Assembly: GCA_965263375.1 (NCBI GenBank)
Contig: OZ253669.1
Span: 372,001-436,000, forward strand
Reading direction: 5' to 3'
Length of the DNA: 64,000 bases
Source of the DNA: JAJFFW01 sp965263375
GTDB lineage: Bacteria; Pseudomonadota; Alphaproteobacteria; Caulobacterales; Parvularculaceae
Shown: positions 1 to 9,114 of the stretch, one piece after another
Layout of the letters: each line of letters opens with the position of its first letter
Numbering within the stretch: the stretch's first letter is position 1
Translations under genes and position numbers: made by a program
Notes under the pieces: model-generated
What the model saw: only the letters and a program-made list of their open reading frames with translations
Told to the model about the DNA's origin: nothing
Databases searched by the model: none

Positions 1-1
1 C

Positions 2-49
2 ATGATGCTTCTGGCGCTGGGCAAATACCCTAAAGAATCAGCACATTAG
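2..49 (+). CDS. Possible 3' tail of a truncated upstream gene
   Basis: An open frame runs from the window edge to a TAG at 47-49 and would encode about 15 residues ending in KYPKESAH. It could be the last codons of a gene that starts outside the window, or chance. No family can be assigned from so little sequence. It lies about 125 bp upstream of leuA on the same strand. Confidence 0.2.
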   Translation: MMLLALGKYPKESAH

Positions 50-175
50 CGCTAAGATTGGTTCCGCTCGTACGGAATGTCATTCTGTGGTATTAGCTGC
101 CGTCGGTTTGTCATTATTTATGAGAACGCGATGGCCGAAAATTGAGACGCTGTTAATGAGTGCAATAGATTATCC

Positions 176-1861
176 ATGACTGAAAAAAACTCCTTAGAAA
201 AATATCGTGCGTTCAAGCCTATTGATCTGCCTGATCGGAAATGGCCCAATCGGCAGATAGAAGCTGCGCCGTTATGGTGCTCCGTAGATCTGAGAGATGG
301 CAATCAAGCTCTTGTGGAGCCAATGAACGCTGATCGTAAGCAGCGTATGTTCAACCTTTTAGTTGAAATGGGCATAAAAGAAATTGAAGTCGGATTTCCC
401 GCCGCTTCGCAAACAGATTTTGATTTTGTTCGTAAGTTAATTAACGGGAATCTTATTCCTGCTGATGTTACAATACAAGTGCTTACGCAAGCGCGGCCCG
501 AGCTTATTGATCGTACAATGGAAGCGCTGAAAGGCGTGCGCCGGGCCATCGTACATGTATATAATTCGACGTCCACCCTGCAACGACGTGTCGTTTTCGG
601 TATGGATCGTCAGGGCGTTAAGAATATTGCTGTTGACGCTGTACGCTCAATCCGAAGCATGGCCGATGATGCAGGGGATACTGAAATTGTATTGGAGTAT
701 TCCCCTGAAAGCTTCACAGGAACAGAACTCGATTATGCGAAAGATGTTTGCGAAGCAGTAATGGATGCTTGGGGGGCGGCTGAAGACAGAAAAATTATTT
801 TAAACCTGCCAGCGACTGTTGAAATGTCCACACCTAATATATATGCCGACCAAATCGAGTGGATGCTCCGAAACTTGAAAAATCGCAACCATTATATTTT
901 GAGCGTTCATCCGCATAATGATCGTGGAACGGGTGTCGCAGCCGCCGAGTTGGCCCTTATGGCAGGTTGCGATCGTGTTGAGGGAACGTTATTTGGCAAC
1001 GGTGAACGAACCGGAAATGTAGATATTGTCAATATTGCGTTGAATCTCTTTACCCAGGGCGTTGACCCAAAAATGTCGATCGATGATATCGATGAAGTCG
1101 CGAAAACTGTGGAGTACTGCAATCAGCTGCCCATCCACCCTCGTCATCCCTATGTGGGTGATCTGGTCTATACGGCGTTTTCAGGATCCCATCAGGATGC
1201 AATCAAAAAGGGATTTGAAGCAATGGAGCAAAACGACTCCACGCTGTGGGAAATTCCCTATCTTCCTATCGATCCTCAAGATGTAGGGCGAAGTTACGAA
1301 GCAATTGTGCGAGTGAACAGTCAATCAGGCAAAGGGGGCGTCGCTTATCTCCTCAAAGCCGACTATGGTCTTGATCTACCAAGACCCTTACAGATCGAGT
1401 TCAGCAAGACTATACAAGAGATCGCGGATAAGAGCGGCGAAGAACTGTCATCTGAATTTATATGGCGTACTTTTTCTCAGATCTACATGCCGGAATCGTC
1501 TGAATTGCGATTAAAACAATATGAGACGAAAATTTCAAAACAAGGTGAGAACGCGACGGAATTGAAGTTACAGCTTTCGATTGGCGGGGTCTCCCATGAT
1601 TTGCTTGGAGTTGGGGCTGGACCTATTGATGCAAGCCTCAACGCTCTAGCGGAGTATTTTGATATTGAGATGAATGTGTCTGACTATAGAGAACATGCCA
1701 TAGGTAAAGGATCGGACGCGGAAGCAGCGGCATATGTATCTCTTACTGCCATGGGCGAAACCATTTTTGGCGTAGGTGTGGACTCCGATGTGACGTCGGC
1801 CTCAATCAAAGCTATTCTTAATGCTGTTTTTAGACTACAAAAACTTCAGCATAGTCACTGA
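176..1861 (+). CDS. leuA: 2-isopropylmalate synthase
   Basis: Condenses acetyl-CoA with 2-oxoisovalerate, the first committed step of leucine biosynthesis in the cytoplasm. The 561-aa protein has the HMGL-like TIM-barrel signature LRDGNQ at residues 39-44 and the metal-binding HPHNDRG near 245. GNGERTGN follows, which is typical of the family. The last ~130 residues form the LeuA allosteric dimerisation domain (leucine feedback site in the family). The length fits the longer form-2 LeuA proteins of Proteobacteria. The start is the first ATG of the frame. No leucine attenuator peptide was recognised in the 125 bp upstream. It stands alone and converges on the following LysR gene. Confidence 0.93.
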   Translation: MTEKNSLEKYRAFKPIDLPDRKWPNRQIEAAPLWCSVDLRDGNQALVEPMNADRKQRMFNLLVEMGIKEIEVGFPAASQTDFDFVRKLINGNLIPADVTIQVLTQARPELIDRTMEALKGVRRAIVHVYNSTSTLQRRVVFGMDRQGVKNIAVDAVRSIRSMADDAGDTEIVLEYSPESFTGTELDYAKDVCEAVMDAWGAAEDRKIILNLPATVEMSTPNIYADQIEWMLRNLKNRNHYILSVHPHNDRGTGVAAAELALMAGCDRVEGTLFGNGERTGNVDIVNIALNLFTQGVDPKMSIDDIDEVAKTVEYCNQLPIHPRHPYVGDLVYTAFSGSHQDAIKKGFEAMEQNDSTLWEIPYLPIDPQDVGRSYEAIVRVNSQSGKGGVAYLLKADYGLDLPRPLQIEFSKTIQEIADKSGEELSSEFIWRTFSQIYMPESSELRLKQYETKISKQGENATELKLQLSIGGVSHDLLGVGAGPIDASLNALAEYFDIEMNVSDYREHAIGKGSDAEAAAYVSLTAMGETIFGVGVDSDVTSASIKAILNAVFRLQKLQHSH

Positions 1862-2011
1862 CAATTGGGCGGCGTGCGTTAAGCCTGATCAGCTGATCGA
1901 ACTTTTGGCCTGTGCCCTTATGGCCCATACGAAAACGCGGTTGAGTGATTTCAGCGGCTTATGATTCTGATTGTTTGCTTAAAGAATAGGAGAGCGATGT
2001 GTCTGTTACTG

Positions 2012-2887
2012 TCATGCTGCAATCATCCATTCTTCAAATAACGCAGACTTCATCGTTTGATTGCGTTCGGAAGGGGCGAGCAGCCAGTAACTGTGTTCTT
2101 CAGATATGGACTTATCAAATAACTGGATGAGCTGGCCGTCTCTAATATAGTCTTGCGACTCCAGCGTATTCGACAACGCAACGCCGCCGCCCAAAATCGC
2201 CGCGCGCAATGCCTGACTTGTATTCGGGAAGTATATGTTGCCCTTAATTCGGCTTGGGTCTGCACGGTTCGTTTGGAACCATTTGTCCCAAGACACCTGC
2301 CCATCATGAATGAGGGTGAAACTGGCGATGTCGCCAATGCGCAGCTTCGATCGTTGTTCGCCAACCAATGAGGGACTGCATACTGGATAAAGGTCAGGAG
2401 CGGCCAATTTCGTTAATCGTCGCTCGCCAGCTTCAGGCGCGCCATAACAAATCGCGACATCGATTTCCCTCGACACGCGGCGCTGCACCGGGGGAATCTC
2501 CCGCACCTCAATCGCGATTGTTGGATAAGATTGGTTGAACGCGATTATATGTTTGGCCGCCCAGCAGGACGCAATGGTTTGGGTGCATCCAACGACGAGC
2601 GTTCCGGACATATTGTCTGGATCAAGATAGCGTGCGCCATCAATGATGCGATCTATCCCATCGGTTACAGCGGTTTTCAATCTCTGACCGGCGGCTGTCA
2701 GCGTCAGTTTATTCCCGCTTCGTGAAAACAACTCGACGCCCACGCGATCTTCAAGCAATCGCACCTGATGAGAGACAGCCGCGTGGGTTAATCCCAATTC
2801 CTCCGATGCGCGCCCCATATTTAAATGCTTCGCCGTCGCTTCGAACGCACGCAGCGCCGGGAATGACAAGTTTCGACGATCTATCAT
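2012..2887 (-). CDS. LysR-family regulator, GcvA-like (probably of gabD-gabT)
   Basis: A 291-aa LysR-type transcriptional regulator. An N-terminal winged helix-turn-helix (about residues 5-60, with ASEELGLTHAAVSHQVRLLE) is followed by a two-lobed substrate-binding domain. The FPALRAFEAT start is typical of the GcvA/AmpR-like subgroup. I chose the ATG at 2887 rather than 2914 because AGGA lies about 6 nt upstream and the protein then begins as relatives do. It is divergent from gabD with about 100 bp between the starts. It is therefore the likely regulator of GABA or aminobutyrate catabolism. The inducer is not readable from sequence. Confidence 0.88.
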   Translation of the reverse strand: MIDRRNLSFPALRAFEATAKHLNMGRASEELGLTHAAVSHQVRLLEDRVGVELFSRSGNKLTLTAAGQRLKTAVTDGIDRIIDGARYLDPDNMSGTLVVGCTQTIASCWAAKHIIAFNQSYPTIAIEVREIPPVQRRVSREIDVAICYGAPEAGERRLTKLAAPDLYPVCSPSLVGEQRSKLRIGDIASFTLIHDGQVSWDKWFQTNRADPSRIKGNIYFPNTSQALRAAILGGGVALSNTLESQDYIRDGQLIQLFDKSISEEHSYWLLAPSERNQTMKSALFEEWMIAA

Positions 2888-2989
2888 GGCTTTTCCTACA
2901 AATAATATTTGCATTTATAGCTACTATTATTCGTTTGTGACAAATATTTTTTACAGATAGTTTCATCCCGATATTATTGAGGGTGACCT
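2888..2989. promoter_or_regulatory. Divergent LysR-gabD promoter region
   Basis: A 102-bp AT-rich spacer between the LysR start and gabD. It contains AT-rich half-sites (CAAATAATATTTG around 2897-2912 and ACAAATATT near 2940) of the kind LysR proteins bind. No exact operator can be fixed. A GAGGGTGA ribosome binding site precedes the gabD ATG. Confidence 0.4.
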
Positions 2990-4453
2990 ATGATTCCAAC
3001 GCTTGCAGATTCTTCTCTTTGGCAAACCGGCGCGTTTATCGATGGGCGCTTCGGGCCTTCAAAGTCGGGTGATGTCATTGCTGTGACTAATCCAGCAAAT
3101 GGCAACGTCCTCGCCGAGGTCGCCAGTTGCGACGGAACAGATGCGCAAGCTGCTATTCAGTCAGCCTACAATGCATATCTTTCCTGGCGCAACCGGTCTG
3201 GAAAGGAACGCGCTGCGTTGCTCAAGGCGTGGCGGGACGAAATGGTCGCCCACAAAAGCGATCTTGCCACCATTTTGAGCATGGAGCAGGGAAAACCGCT
3301 CGCTGAAGCGGAAGGCGAAATTCTCTATGGCGCCAGCTATATCGAATGGTTCGCTGAGGAAGCCAAACGGATCTGTGGCGATGTGCTAACGCCGATCTCT
3401 AACGACGCGCGGCTCTTATGCGTCAAACAACCTATTGGCGTCGTCGCCTGTATCACGCCCTGGAATTTTCCAAACGCCATGCTTGCGCGAAAGATTGCGA
3501 CGGCGCTGGCCGCCGGGTGTACCGTCGTTTGCAAACCCGCAAATGAAACGCCTTTATCTGCACTTGCTATGGCGGAACTTGCAAGACGAGTCGGCATCCC
3601 CGATGGGGTCATGAATATCATCGTGGGAAAAACCGCCGAAATTGGCGCAGAACTGACATCAAGTCCAATCGTTCGCAAGCTGACGTTCACTGGCTCGACC
3701 CCGGTGGGGAAGCTGTTGACCGAACAGTGCGCCGCCACGCTCAAACGCACGTCCATGGAGCTAGGCGGAAATGCGCCTTTTATCGTGTTCGAAAGCGCTG
3801 ACCTTGATGCGGCGGTGGCCGGATTGATCGGCAACAAGTTTCGAAATGCGGGGCAAACCTGCGTCTGCACCAATCGGGTTATTGTGGAACGGTCCGTCGT
3901 GGGTGTGTTTTCTGAAAAACTCGAAGCAGCGGTCCGCAAATTGAAGATTGGGGACGCTTTTGAAGAGGGCGTCGCGATCGGACCTCTCATCACAGGCAAA
4001 GCCGTCAATAAGGTCAATCAACTCCTGGATGACGCCAAAGCCAAGGGGGCTGATATCATCCTAGCGGGCGATGTTCATGGGCTGGGGGATAACTTCATGG
4101 CGCCGGCGATCATTTTAAACGCCACGCCGGATATGCATGTCTTTTCTGAAGAAATATTCGGACCTGTAGCGCCGATTTTTGCATTCGATACGGAAGATGA
4201 GGCCATCGCGCTCGCCAACGATACGCCCTTTGGACTGGCCGCCTATTTCTACTCACAAGACCTCAGCCAAATATGGCGAGTCGGCGAAGCCATTGAGGCG
4301 GGCATGGTCGGCGTCAATGACGCAGTGCTCTCAAGCGAAACCATTCCTTTTGGCGGCGTCAAACAATCTGGCCAAGGCCGCGAAGGTTCAAAATATGGCC
4401 TCGACGATTATCTTGAAATTAAACATCTCAAAATGGGGGGATTAACCCTATGA
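2990..4453 (+). CDS. gabD: Succinate-semialdehyde dehydrogenase
   Basis: Oxidises succinate semialdehyde to succinate with NAD(P)+, the second step of GABA degradation. The 487-aa protein is a full-length aldehyde dehydrogenase. It has a catalytic Cys291 in GQTCVC, general-base Glu257 in MELGGN, and the FTGSTPVGK nucleotide-binding motif. The double-cysteine CVC is typical of GabD-type SSADH. It overlaps gabT by 4 bp (ATGA at 4450-4453), so translation is coupled. The product of GabT is the substrate of this enzyme, which supports the assignment. Confidence 0.93.
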   Translation: MIPTLADSSLWQTGAFIDGRFGPSKSGDVIAVTNPANGNVLAEVASCDGTDAQAAIQSAYNAYLSWRNRSGKERAALLKAWRDEMVAHKSDLATILSMEQGKPLAEAEGEILYGASYIEWFAEEAKRICGDVLTPISNDARLLCVKQPIGVVACITPWNFPNAMLARKIATALAAGCTVVCKPANETPLSALAMAELARRVGIPDGVMNIIVGKTAEIGAELTSSPIVRKLTFTGSTPVGKLLTEQCAATLKRTSMELGGNAPFIVFESADLDAAVAGLIGNKFRNAGQTCVCTNRVIVERSVVGVFSEKLEAAVRKLKIGDAFEEGVAIGPLITGKAVNKVNQLLDDAKAKGADIILAGDVHGLGDNFMAPAIILNATPDMHVFSEEIFGPVAPIFAFDTEDEAIALANDTPFGLAAYFYSQDLSQIWRVGEAIEAGMVGVNDAVLSSETIPFGGVKQSGQGREGSKYGLDDYLEIKHLKMGGLTL

Positions 4454-5775
4454 ATACTGTCACGCATATAAATCCGGCCTCGGATAAACTGTCCAATGCC
4501 GAGTGGCAAAAACGTAAAGAGGCCGCCATTGCTGTCGGCGAGGCCAACCTTGCCCCCATTTACATCGAACGCGGCGAAAATGCCGAGCTATGGGATGTTG
4601 AGGGCAATCGCTATATCGACTTCGCAACAGGGATCGCGGTTTGCAATACTGGACACTCTCATCCTGATGTCGTGGCGGCAGTCAAAGATCAGGTCGACAG
4701 GTTTAGCCATACATGCGTGATGATTACGCCTTATGACTCCGCCGTTCTGCTGGCAGAACGCCTGAATGAGCTGGCGCCTGGCGACAGCCCCAAAAAGTCA
4801 ATGTTTGTAACAACCGGCGCCGAAGCGGTGGAGAATGCGGTCAAGCTCGCCCGCGCCCATACTGGACGTCGCGCCGTCATTGCCTTTAATGGCGGCTATC
4901 ATGGCCGCACCAATTTCACCCTTGGCCTTACCGGGAAATACGCGCCCTATAAAAACCTATTTGGTCCGTTTCCGGCAGATATTTATCGCGCGCCATTTCC
5001 GATCGACTACCATGGCGTCAGCATTGAGGACTCGCTTCGCGCCTTGAATGATTTGTTCGTTTGCGATGTAACGCCTGACGAAACCGCCGCCATCATTGTT
5101 GAGCCGGTCCAGGGCGAAGGCGGATTTTACCCGGCCCCTAACGAATTTCTACAAGCGCTTCGTAAACTCTGCGACGAGAAAGGCATTGTCCTGATCTTTG
5201 ATGAAATCCAAACGGGCTTTGGTCGCACGGGGAAATTTTTCTGTTGCGAGTATGCTGGTATCGAACCGGACCTGATGACCGTCGCCAAAGGCATTGCAGG
5301 CGGCTACCCGATTGCGGGGGTCGTTGGCAAAAGTGAAATCATGGACGCCGCGCTGCCGGGCGGCCTCGGCGGCACCTATGCAGGATCGCCGGTGGGTTGT
5401 AGCGCGGCGCTCGCAGTTATTGATGTCATTGAACGGGAAAACCTTGTCCAGCGCGCGAATGCGATCGGTCAATTCTTCAAGATGAGGCTTAATGGATTAA
5501 AGGAGAAATATCCGCGCTCGATCGGTGAGGTGCGTGCTGACCGGGGAGCGATGGTCGCGATGGAGTTTATTCATGACGGGAATCCTGACCGACCCAATGG
5601 CAATATTCTCAACAAGGTTGTTGCCGCCGGATACGAGCAAGGACTCATTTTGTTGAAATGCGGCATTCGTGGCAACGCTATTCGTTTTTTACCAGCGCTG
5701 ACCATTAGCGATGACCTTCTGCGAGAAGGACTCGATACATTCGAAAAATGCGTCGATCAGGCGATGGCATCATAA
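4450..5775 (+). CDS. gabT: 4-aminobutyrate aminotransferase
   Basis: A PLP-dependent class III aminotransferase that converts GABA and 2-oxoglutarate to succinate semialdehyde and glutamate. The 441 aa match the family length. IVEPVQGEGG, the FDEIQTGFGRTG cofactor segment and the Schiff-base Lys280 in TVAKGIAGGYP are all present. It is translationally coupled to gabD. Other omega-amino acids could be substrates, but the gabD partner makes GABA the best guess. Confidence 0.92.
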   Translation: MNTVTHINPASDKLSNAEWQKRKEAAIAVGEANLAPIYIERGENAELWDVEGNRYIDFATGIAVCNTGHSHPDVVAAVKDQVDRFSHTCVMITPYDSAVLLAERLNELAPGDSPKKSMFVTTGAEAVENAVKLARAHTGRRAVIAFNGGYHGRTNFTLGLTGKYAPYKNLFGPFPADIYRAPFPIDYHGVSIEDSLRALNDLFVCDVTPDETAAIIVEPVQGEGGFYPAPNEFLQALRKLCDEKGIVLIFDEIQTGFGRTGKFFCCEYAGIEPDLMTVAKGIAGGYPIAGVVGKSEIMDAALPGGLGGTYAGSPVGCSAALAVIDVIERENLVQRANAIGQFFKMRLNGLKEKYPRSIGEVRADRGAMVAMEFIHDGNPDRPNGNILNKVVAAGYEQGLILLKCGIRGNAIRFLPALTISDDLLREGLDTFEKCVDQAMAS

Positions 5776-6073
5776 GTTTCTGACTGGAATGCTTGGGAAT
5801 TGTGGTCCGGTTTCACGGTGTCACCTCAGTATGTTTTGACTGTGGCGGGCAGATTTTCGTCAAGGGTATGAGTTTAGCAGCAATCGATGGAGAGCTACCG
5901 ACAAGGCCGGTCTAAATGCTTAGAACGTTGGTCCGCTGCGGTTCCGCGCGCGGCCGCATTCGGCGACCGATAGCAAGCAGGACTGGCCGTCTAATCAGTC
6001 CGGCCCAAGCTAATTGAGAGCATTCGAAGTTTGGTTGGCAGCGGCGTTTAGGTCGCGTCGAACCACTCAAATA
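5776..6073. other. Gene-free spacer after gabT
   Basis: About 300 bp between gabT and the convergent FG-GAP gene. I see no coding frame and no strong T-tailed terminator. A weak inverted pair, GGACTG/CAGTCC, lies near 5980-6001. The base composition resembles decayed sequence. Confidence 0.5.
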
Positions 6074-8131
6074 TCAATAAGTATAGGGTGCAGCTATCGC
6101 TGTCTTTGTGATTTGTCCGGTGAGATTGTGGTTGGCTTGGTCAATTTTGAGTAATTGATTAATGCTTACAGGTCCGAAAGCGCTGACGCTTCCATCAGCC
6201 CAATAGACTGTCAAGTCGTCGACTTTGTCCGCTTTGTCTAGGCCAAAATAAACGCGATAATGACCCATAGATGTTTTTGATGCTTCGGCGTGTCCAACAG
6301 ACCGTATTTGCGTGCGCCCGTTAACCCGTATTTTTGCACGTGCGCCGATAGCTTGTGAATTAAGGTCAAAACCATGAAGGTCAAGCGCTAACCAATTTGC
6401 GCCAGTATGTTCATTAGTATAAAGATCTATTTGATGGATTTCAGGACGAAAAACCCGTTCACGCTCTTGTCCGCGATAAGTTTTCCTTTCCCATTTCTTG
6501 CGCACCTTTATGAAGGTCCTTTCAGCTAATGAGCCCTTCTTTTTTATCGCTATCAATAGGTCGCGATCGCCGTCATTATCAGCATCAAACCACTGACAAA
6601 GGGGGGTGCGGCCGCCGAAATTGCTTGAAAGCTGGCCGGTGGCTTTGAAGGCGCCGGCAGGGTTGCGAACAAAAACGCCTTGTGGAAGAGTGTGCAGCTC
6701 CTCAACGCCGTCATTATTAATATCTACAAAATTCGCGCAAAGGGCCGTCCTGGGGAGCCCTAGAGAATCTGGAGAAGCGATGCGAAAATTTAGTCCATCG
6801 TTTAACAAGACAAGGCTATCACCATTTTTATATGCTAAAAATGTATCTGGGTACGCATTATTATCAATTGCACCGATTGTCGCCTGCATTAATTTTCCAT
6901 GGTGTGAATAATCAAAAATTGACTCATATGTGTCATTATTTCTTTTAAGTATGGTTATTTTATTAGCCGTTACCCAAAGTAGCTCTAATTTTCCGTCATT
7001 ATCTGAATCGAACCATTTCGCATTTCCCAATTCTTGAAAATCTAATCCGAATGCAGACGCTTTGTTATCGAAAGATAGTTTACCCTTGCGCAGGAATAGT
7101 TCATTTGGGTGGTGATTGCGAGGCGGTTGTCCGCGACCGCAAACGACATATATGTCAGCTGCATCATCATGGTCGACGTCAGTTAGAACAATTTGCCTGC
7201 TTGGACAGTAACTCTGTACAAGCCCTGTTTCAGTTGCTATGTTTTTGAATGCGCGCCCTTTGCCCAATGCTAGAGGATAAACGCGGCGTTCTTTCATGAG
7301 GCCAACCTCACCGCCGTTAATCATTGCGGCGTCAATAAATCCATCGGCGTTAAAGTCGCTCCAGGCAACGCCATGCCGGTCTGACCCGTAGGATAAGTCT
7401 ATAGTATGTGACGATGGGGTTATTTTAGTGTAACCAATAAAAACCGTTTCTAAGTCAATTGTTTTTGGCAAGTGTATCTTGCCGAAAGGCTGCCAGCGCA
7501 ATGATTCGACTATTAGCCTGCCAGAATCTTTTATTGAAAAGTCAATTAAATCAATAAACTGATTATTCTTATATTGATTTTTTTTATGAGATATTAGTCG
7601 AGCCTCGCCATGCGGCTTGGGAAGGGAGCCTGGACTTAATTCCATCAATATTTTTAAAGGTTGTGAAGGTGCGAAACTGGATGTTTCAATATGAAGGGCG
7701 CCATTATGCCAATAGATGTAGATGCCTGGGCTTGTTTTTTGCGGAGAGTTAAGATTTTCATTCGCTCCGGGAAAATTATTACGCCCATGAAGGCCTGTTT
7801 TTAAAAACCGATCATTAAAATATCCATTCTTTTGATTTTCTAGAAAAACAGATGAAAAGGCATGATTTACCGTAAATACATCTAAATATTTATCGTTATT
7901 AAAGTCTGAAATACCCAGACCAAAAACCTCAACGCTCTCGCCGATCGTTGAATGATGAAAGGAATTAGATGAGTATTTTAATTTGTTGGTAGGAAGATTG
8001 ATAAACAAAAAAAATACCGTAATGGCTGTTAATGAAGCCAACAGTACTATTGTTTCTAACCAATTTATATTGCGCGATACTAATCTGTTTACGATGCGTT
8101 TGTACGCATCGACACCAAAAAAAGGTGTCAT
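6074..8131 (-). CDS. Membrane-anchored FG-GAP/VCBS repeat protein with ASPIC/UnbV C-terminus
   Basis: A 685-aa protein with one N-terminal membrane segment (about residues 23-45). Repeated FG-GAP/VCBS-like calcium-loop motifs follow (for example DFNNDKYLDVF, DFNADGFIDA, DVDHDDAADIY, DADNDGDRDLL), predicting an extracytoplasmic beta-propeller. Residues ~590-670 match the ASPIC/UnbV domain (GARAKIRVNGRTQ...DDLTVYWADGS). Such CRTAC1-like proteins are secreted or surface exposed; their exact roles are mostly unknown. A GAGGGGGAAGT site precedes the ATG. The gene is visibly more AT-rich than its neighbours and shares no operon, which suggests horizontal acquisition. Confidence 0.8.
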   Translation of the reverse strand: MTPFFGVDAYKRIVNRLVSRNINWLETIVLLASLTAITVFFLFINLPTNKLKYSSNSFHHSTIGESVEVFGLGISDFNNDKYLDVFTVNHAFSSVFLENQKNGYFNDRFLKTGLHGRNNFPGANENLNSPQKTSPGIYIYWHNGALHIETSSFAPSQPLKILMELSPGSLPKPHGEARLISHKKNQYKNNQFIDLIDFSIKDSGRLIVESLRWQPFGKIHLPKTIDLETVFIGYTKITPSSHTIDLSYGSDRHGVAWSDFNADGFIDAAMINGGEVGLMKERRVYPLALGKGRAFKNIATETGLVQSYCPSRQIVLTDVDHDDAADIYVVCGRGQPPRNHHPNELFLRKGKLSFDNKASAFGLDFQELGNAKWFDSDNDGKLELLWVTANKITILKRNNDTYESIFDYSHHGKLMQATIGAIDNNAYPDTFLAYKNGDSLVLLNDGLNFRIASPDSLGLPRTALCANFVDINNDGVEELHTLPQGVFVRNPAGAFKATGQLSSNFGGRTPLCQWFDADNDGDRDLLIAIKKKGSLAERTFIKVRKKWERKTYRGQERERVFRPEIHQIDLYTNEHTGANWLALDLHGFDLNSQAIGARAKIRVNGRTQIRSVGHAEASKTSMGHYRVYFGLDKADKVDDLTVYWADGSVSAFGPVSINQLLKIDQANHNLTGQITKTAIAAPYTY

Positions 8132-8283
8132 ACTTCCCCCTCACTCCCACGTCACTTGGGGAGTAGATTAATAGATTAGGAAATTGTAATATTGAACGTA
8201 ATCACCATCGACACACTTTTCTTCTGGCAAACCCTTATAGGAACTTATCATGCTTTGTTGCGTGGGTGATACTATATATTTAT

Positions 8284-9114
8284 TTAAGTAGGATCAGTTG
8301 CGCCAGATTGCACAAGTTTGATATAGTGACTTGGCGTGTATCCAAAGGCGCTACGAAATTTGCGCGTGAAATGACTTTGGTCAGAAAAGCCAGCTGTTGT
8401 CGCCGCATCCGCTAAGGTTGCTCCTTCGCGAATAGTTTGTTTGGCGTGTTTCAACCGAAGGTGGCGAAAATAGGCGCCGGGCGTAATACCGTGTGTGCGT
8501 TTAAAGTCGCGAATGACTTGGTTGCGTGATACATTACATTTTATCGCGAGTGAAGTAAGATCGACGCCAGTCTCAAGATTAGTCTTCATCGAAGAAACAT
8601 AGGCTTCCACGCGTTTAGCGGACGTATCTGCAGATATGTTTTCATGGTCAACAAGCGGATATACGGAGTGTTTTGTGAAAAGAGATGAAAGCGCTTCAAG
8701 TGCTAACGTTTGACGGTCGATACTTTCGCCTTCGGACAAAGCTGCATCATGTGCCTCTATTAAACTCTGGGCGAGGCTAGTGTTTTTTATCACTGGCGTA
8801 TGGAGTATTGGGTCTTGAGCAGGGCCGCCGGCAAGTTCGTGCGCGAGTTTTTCTGCAACATACCAGGTTTTGTGGGCCCAGGGCGTGCTCTTATATGGAC
8901 CCCCGCCATGAAGTTCGTGAGGGTTGGCGATCGCTATATCAAGGTTGCGAATAACTGTTTCTGTACCATTATGGCGAAAAAGTTTGGCGCCTTCCGTAAT
9001 TACAACAATCGTGTAACCTGCATGCCCATGATCTTCATGATGTGTCATTGCAGGCGCCGCCGCATATAGGGTAATTTCTTCTATATCGGGATGTTTTTTG
9101 ATTTGCTCGGACAT
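8284..9114 (-). CDS. AraC-family transcriptional regulator
   Basis: A 276-aa regulator with an N-terminal cupin-like ligand domain (histidine-rich THHEDHGHAG near residue 20). The C-terminal ~100 residues carry two helix-turn-helix units. The second ends in the AraC signature GFSDQSHFTRKFRSAFGYTP. The frame is open further upstream to 9216, but I chose the ATG at 9114 because the extra residues look unlike the family. It is isolated: the DNA upstream is decayed, so its original target genes may be lost. Confidence 0.83.
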   Translation of the reverse strand: MSEQIKKHPDIEEITLYAAAPAMTHHEDHGHAGYTIVVITEGAKLFRHNGTETVIRNLDIAIANPHELHGGGPYKSTPWAHKTWYVAEKLAHELAGGPAQDPILHTPVIKNTSLAQSLIEAHDAALSEGESIDRQTLALEALSSLFTKHSVYPLVDHENISADTSAKRVEAYVSSMKTNLETGVDLTSLAIKCNVSRNQVIRDFKRTHGITPGAYFRHLRLKHAKQTIREGATLADAATTAGFSDQSHFTRKFRSAFGYTPSHYIKLVQSGATDPT

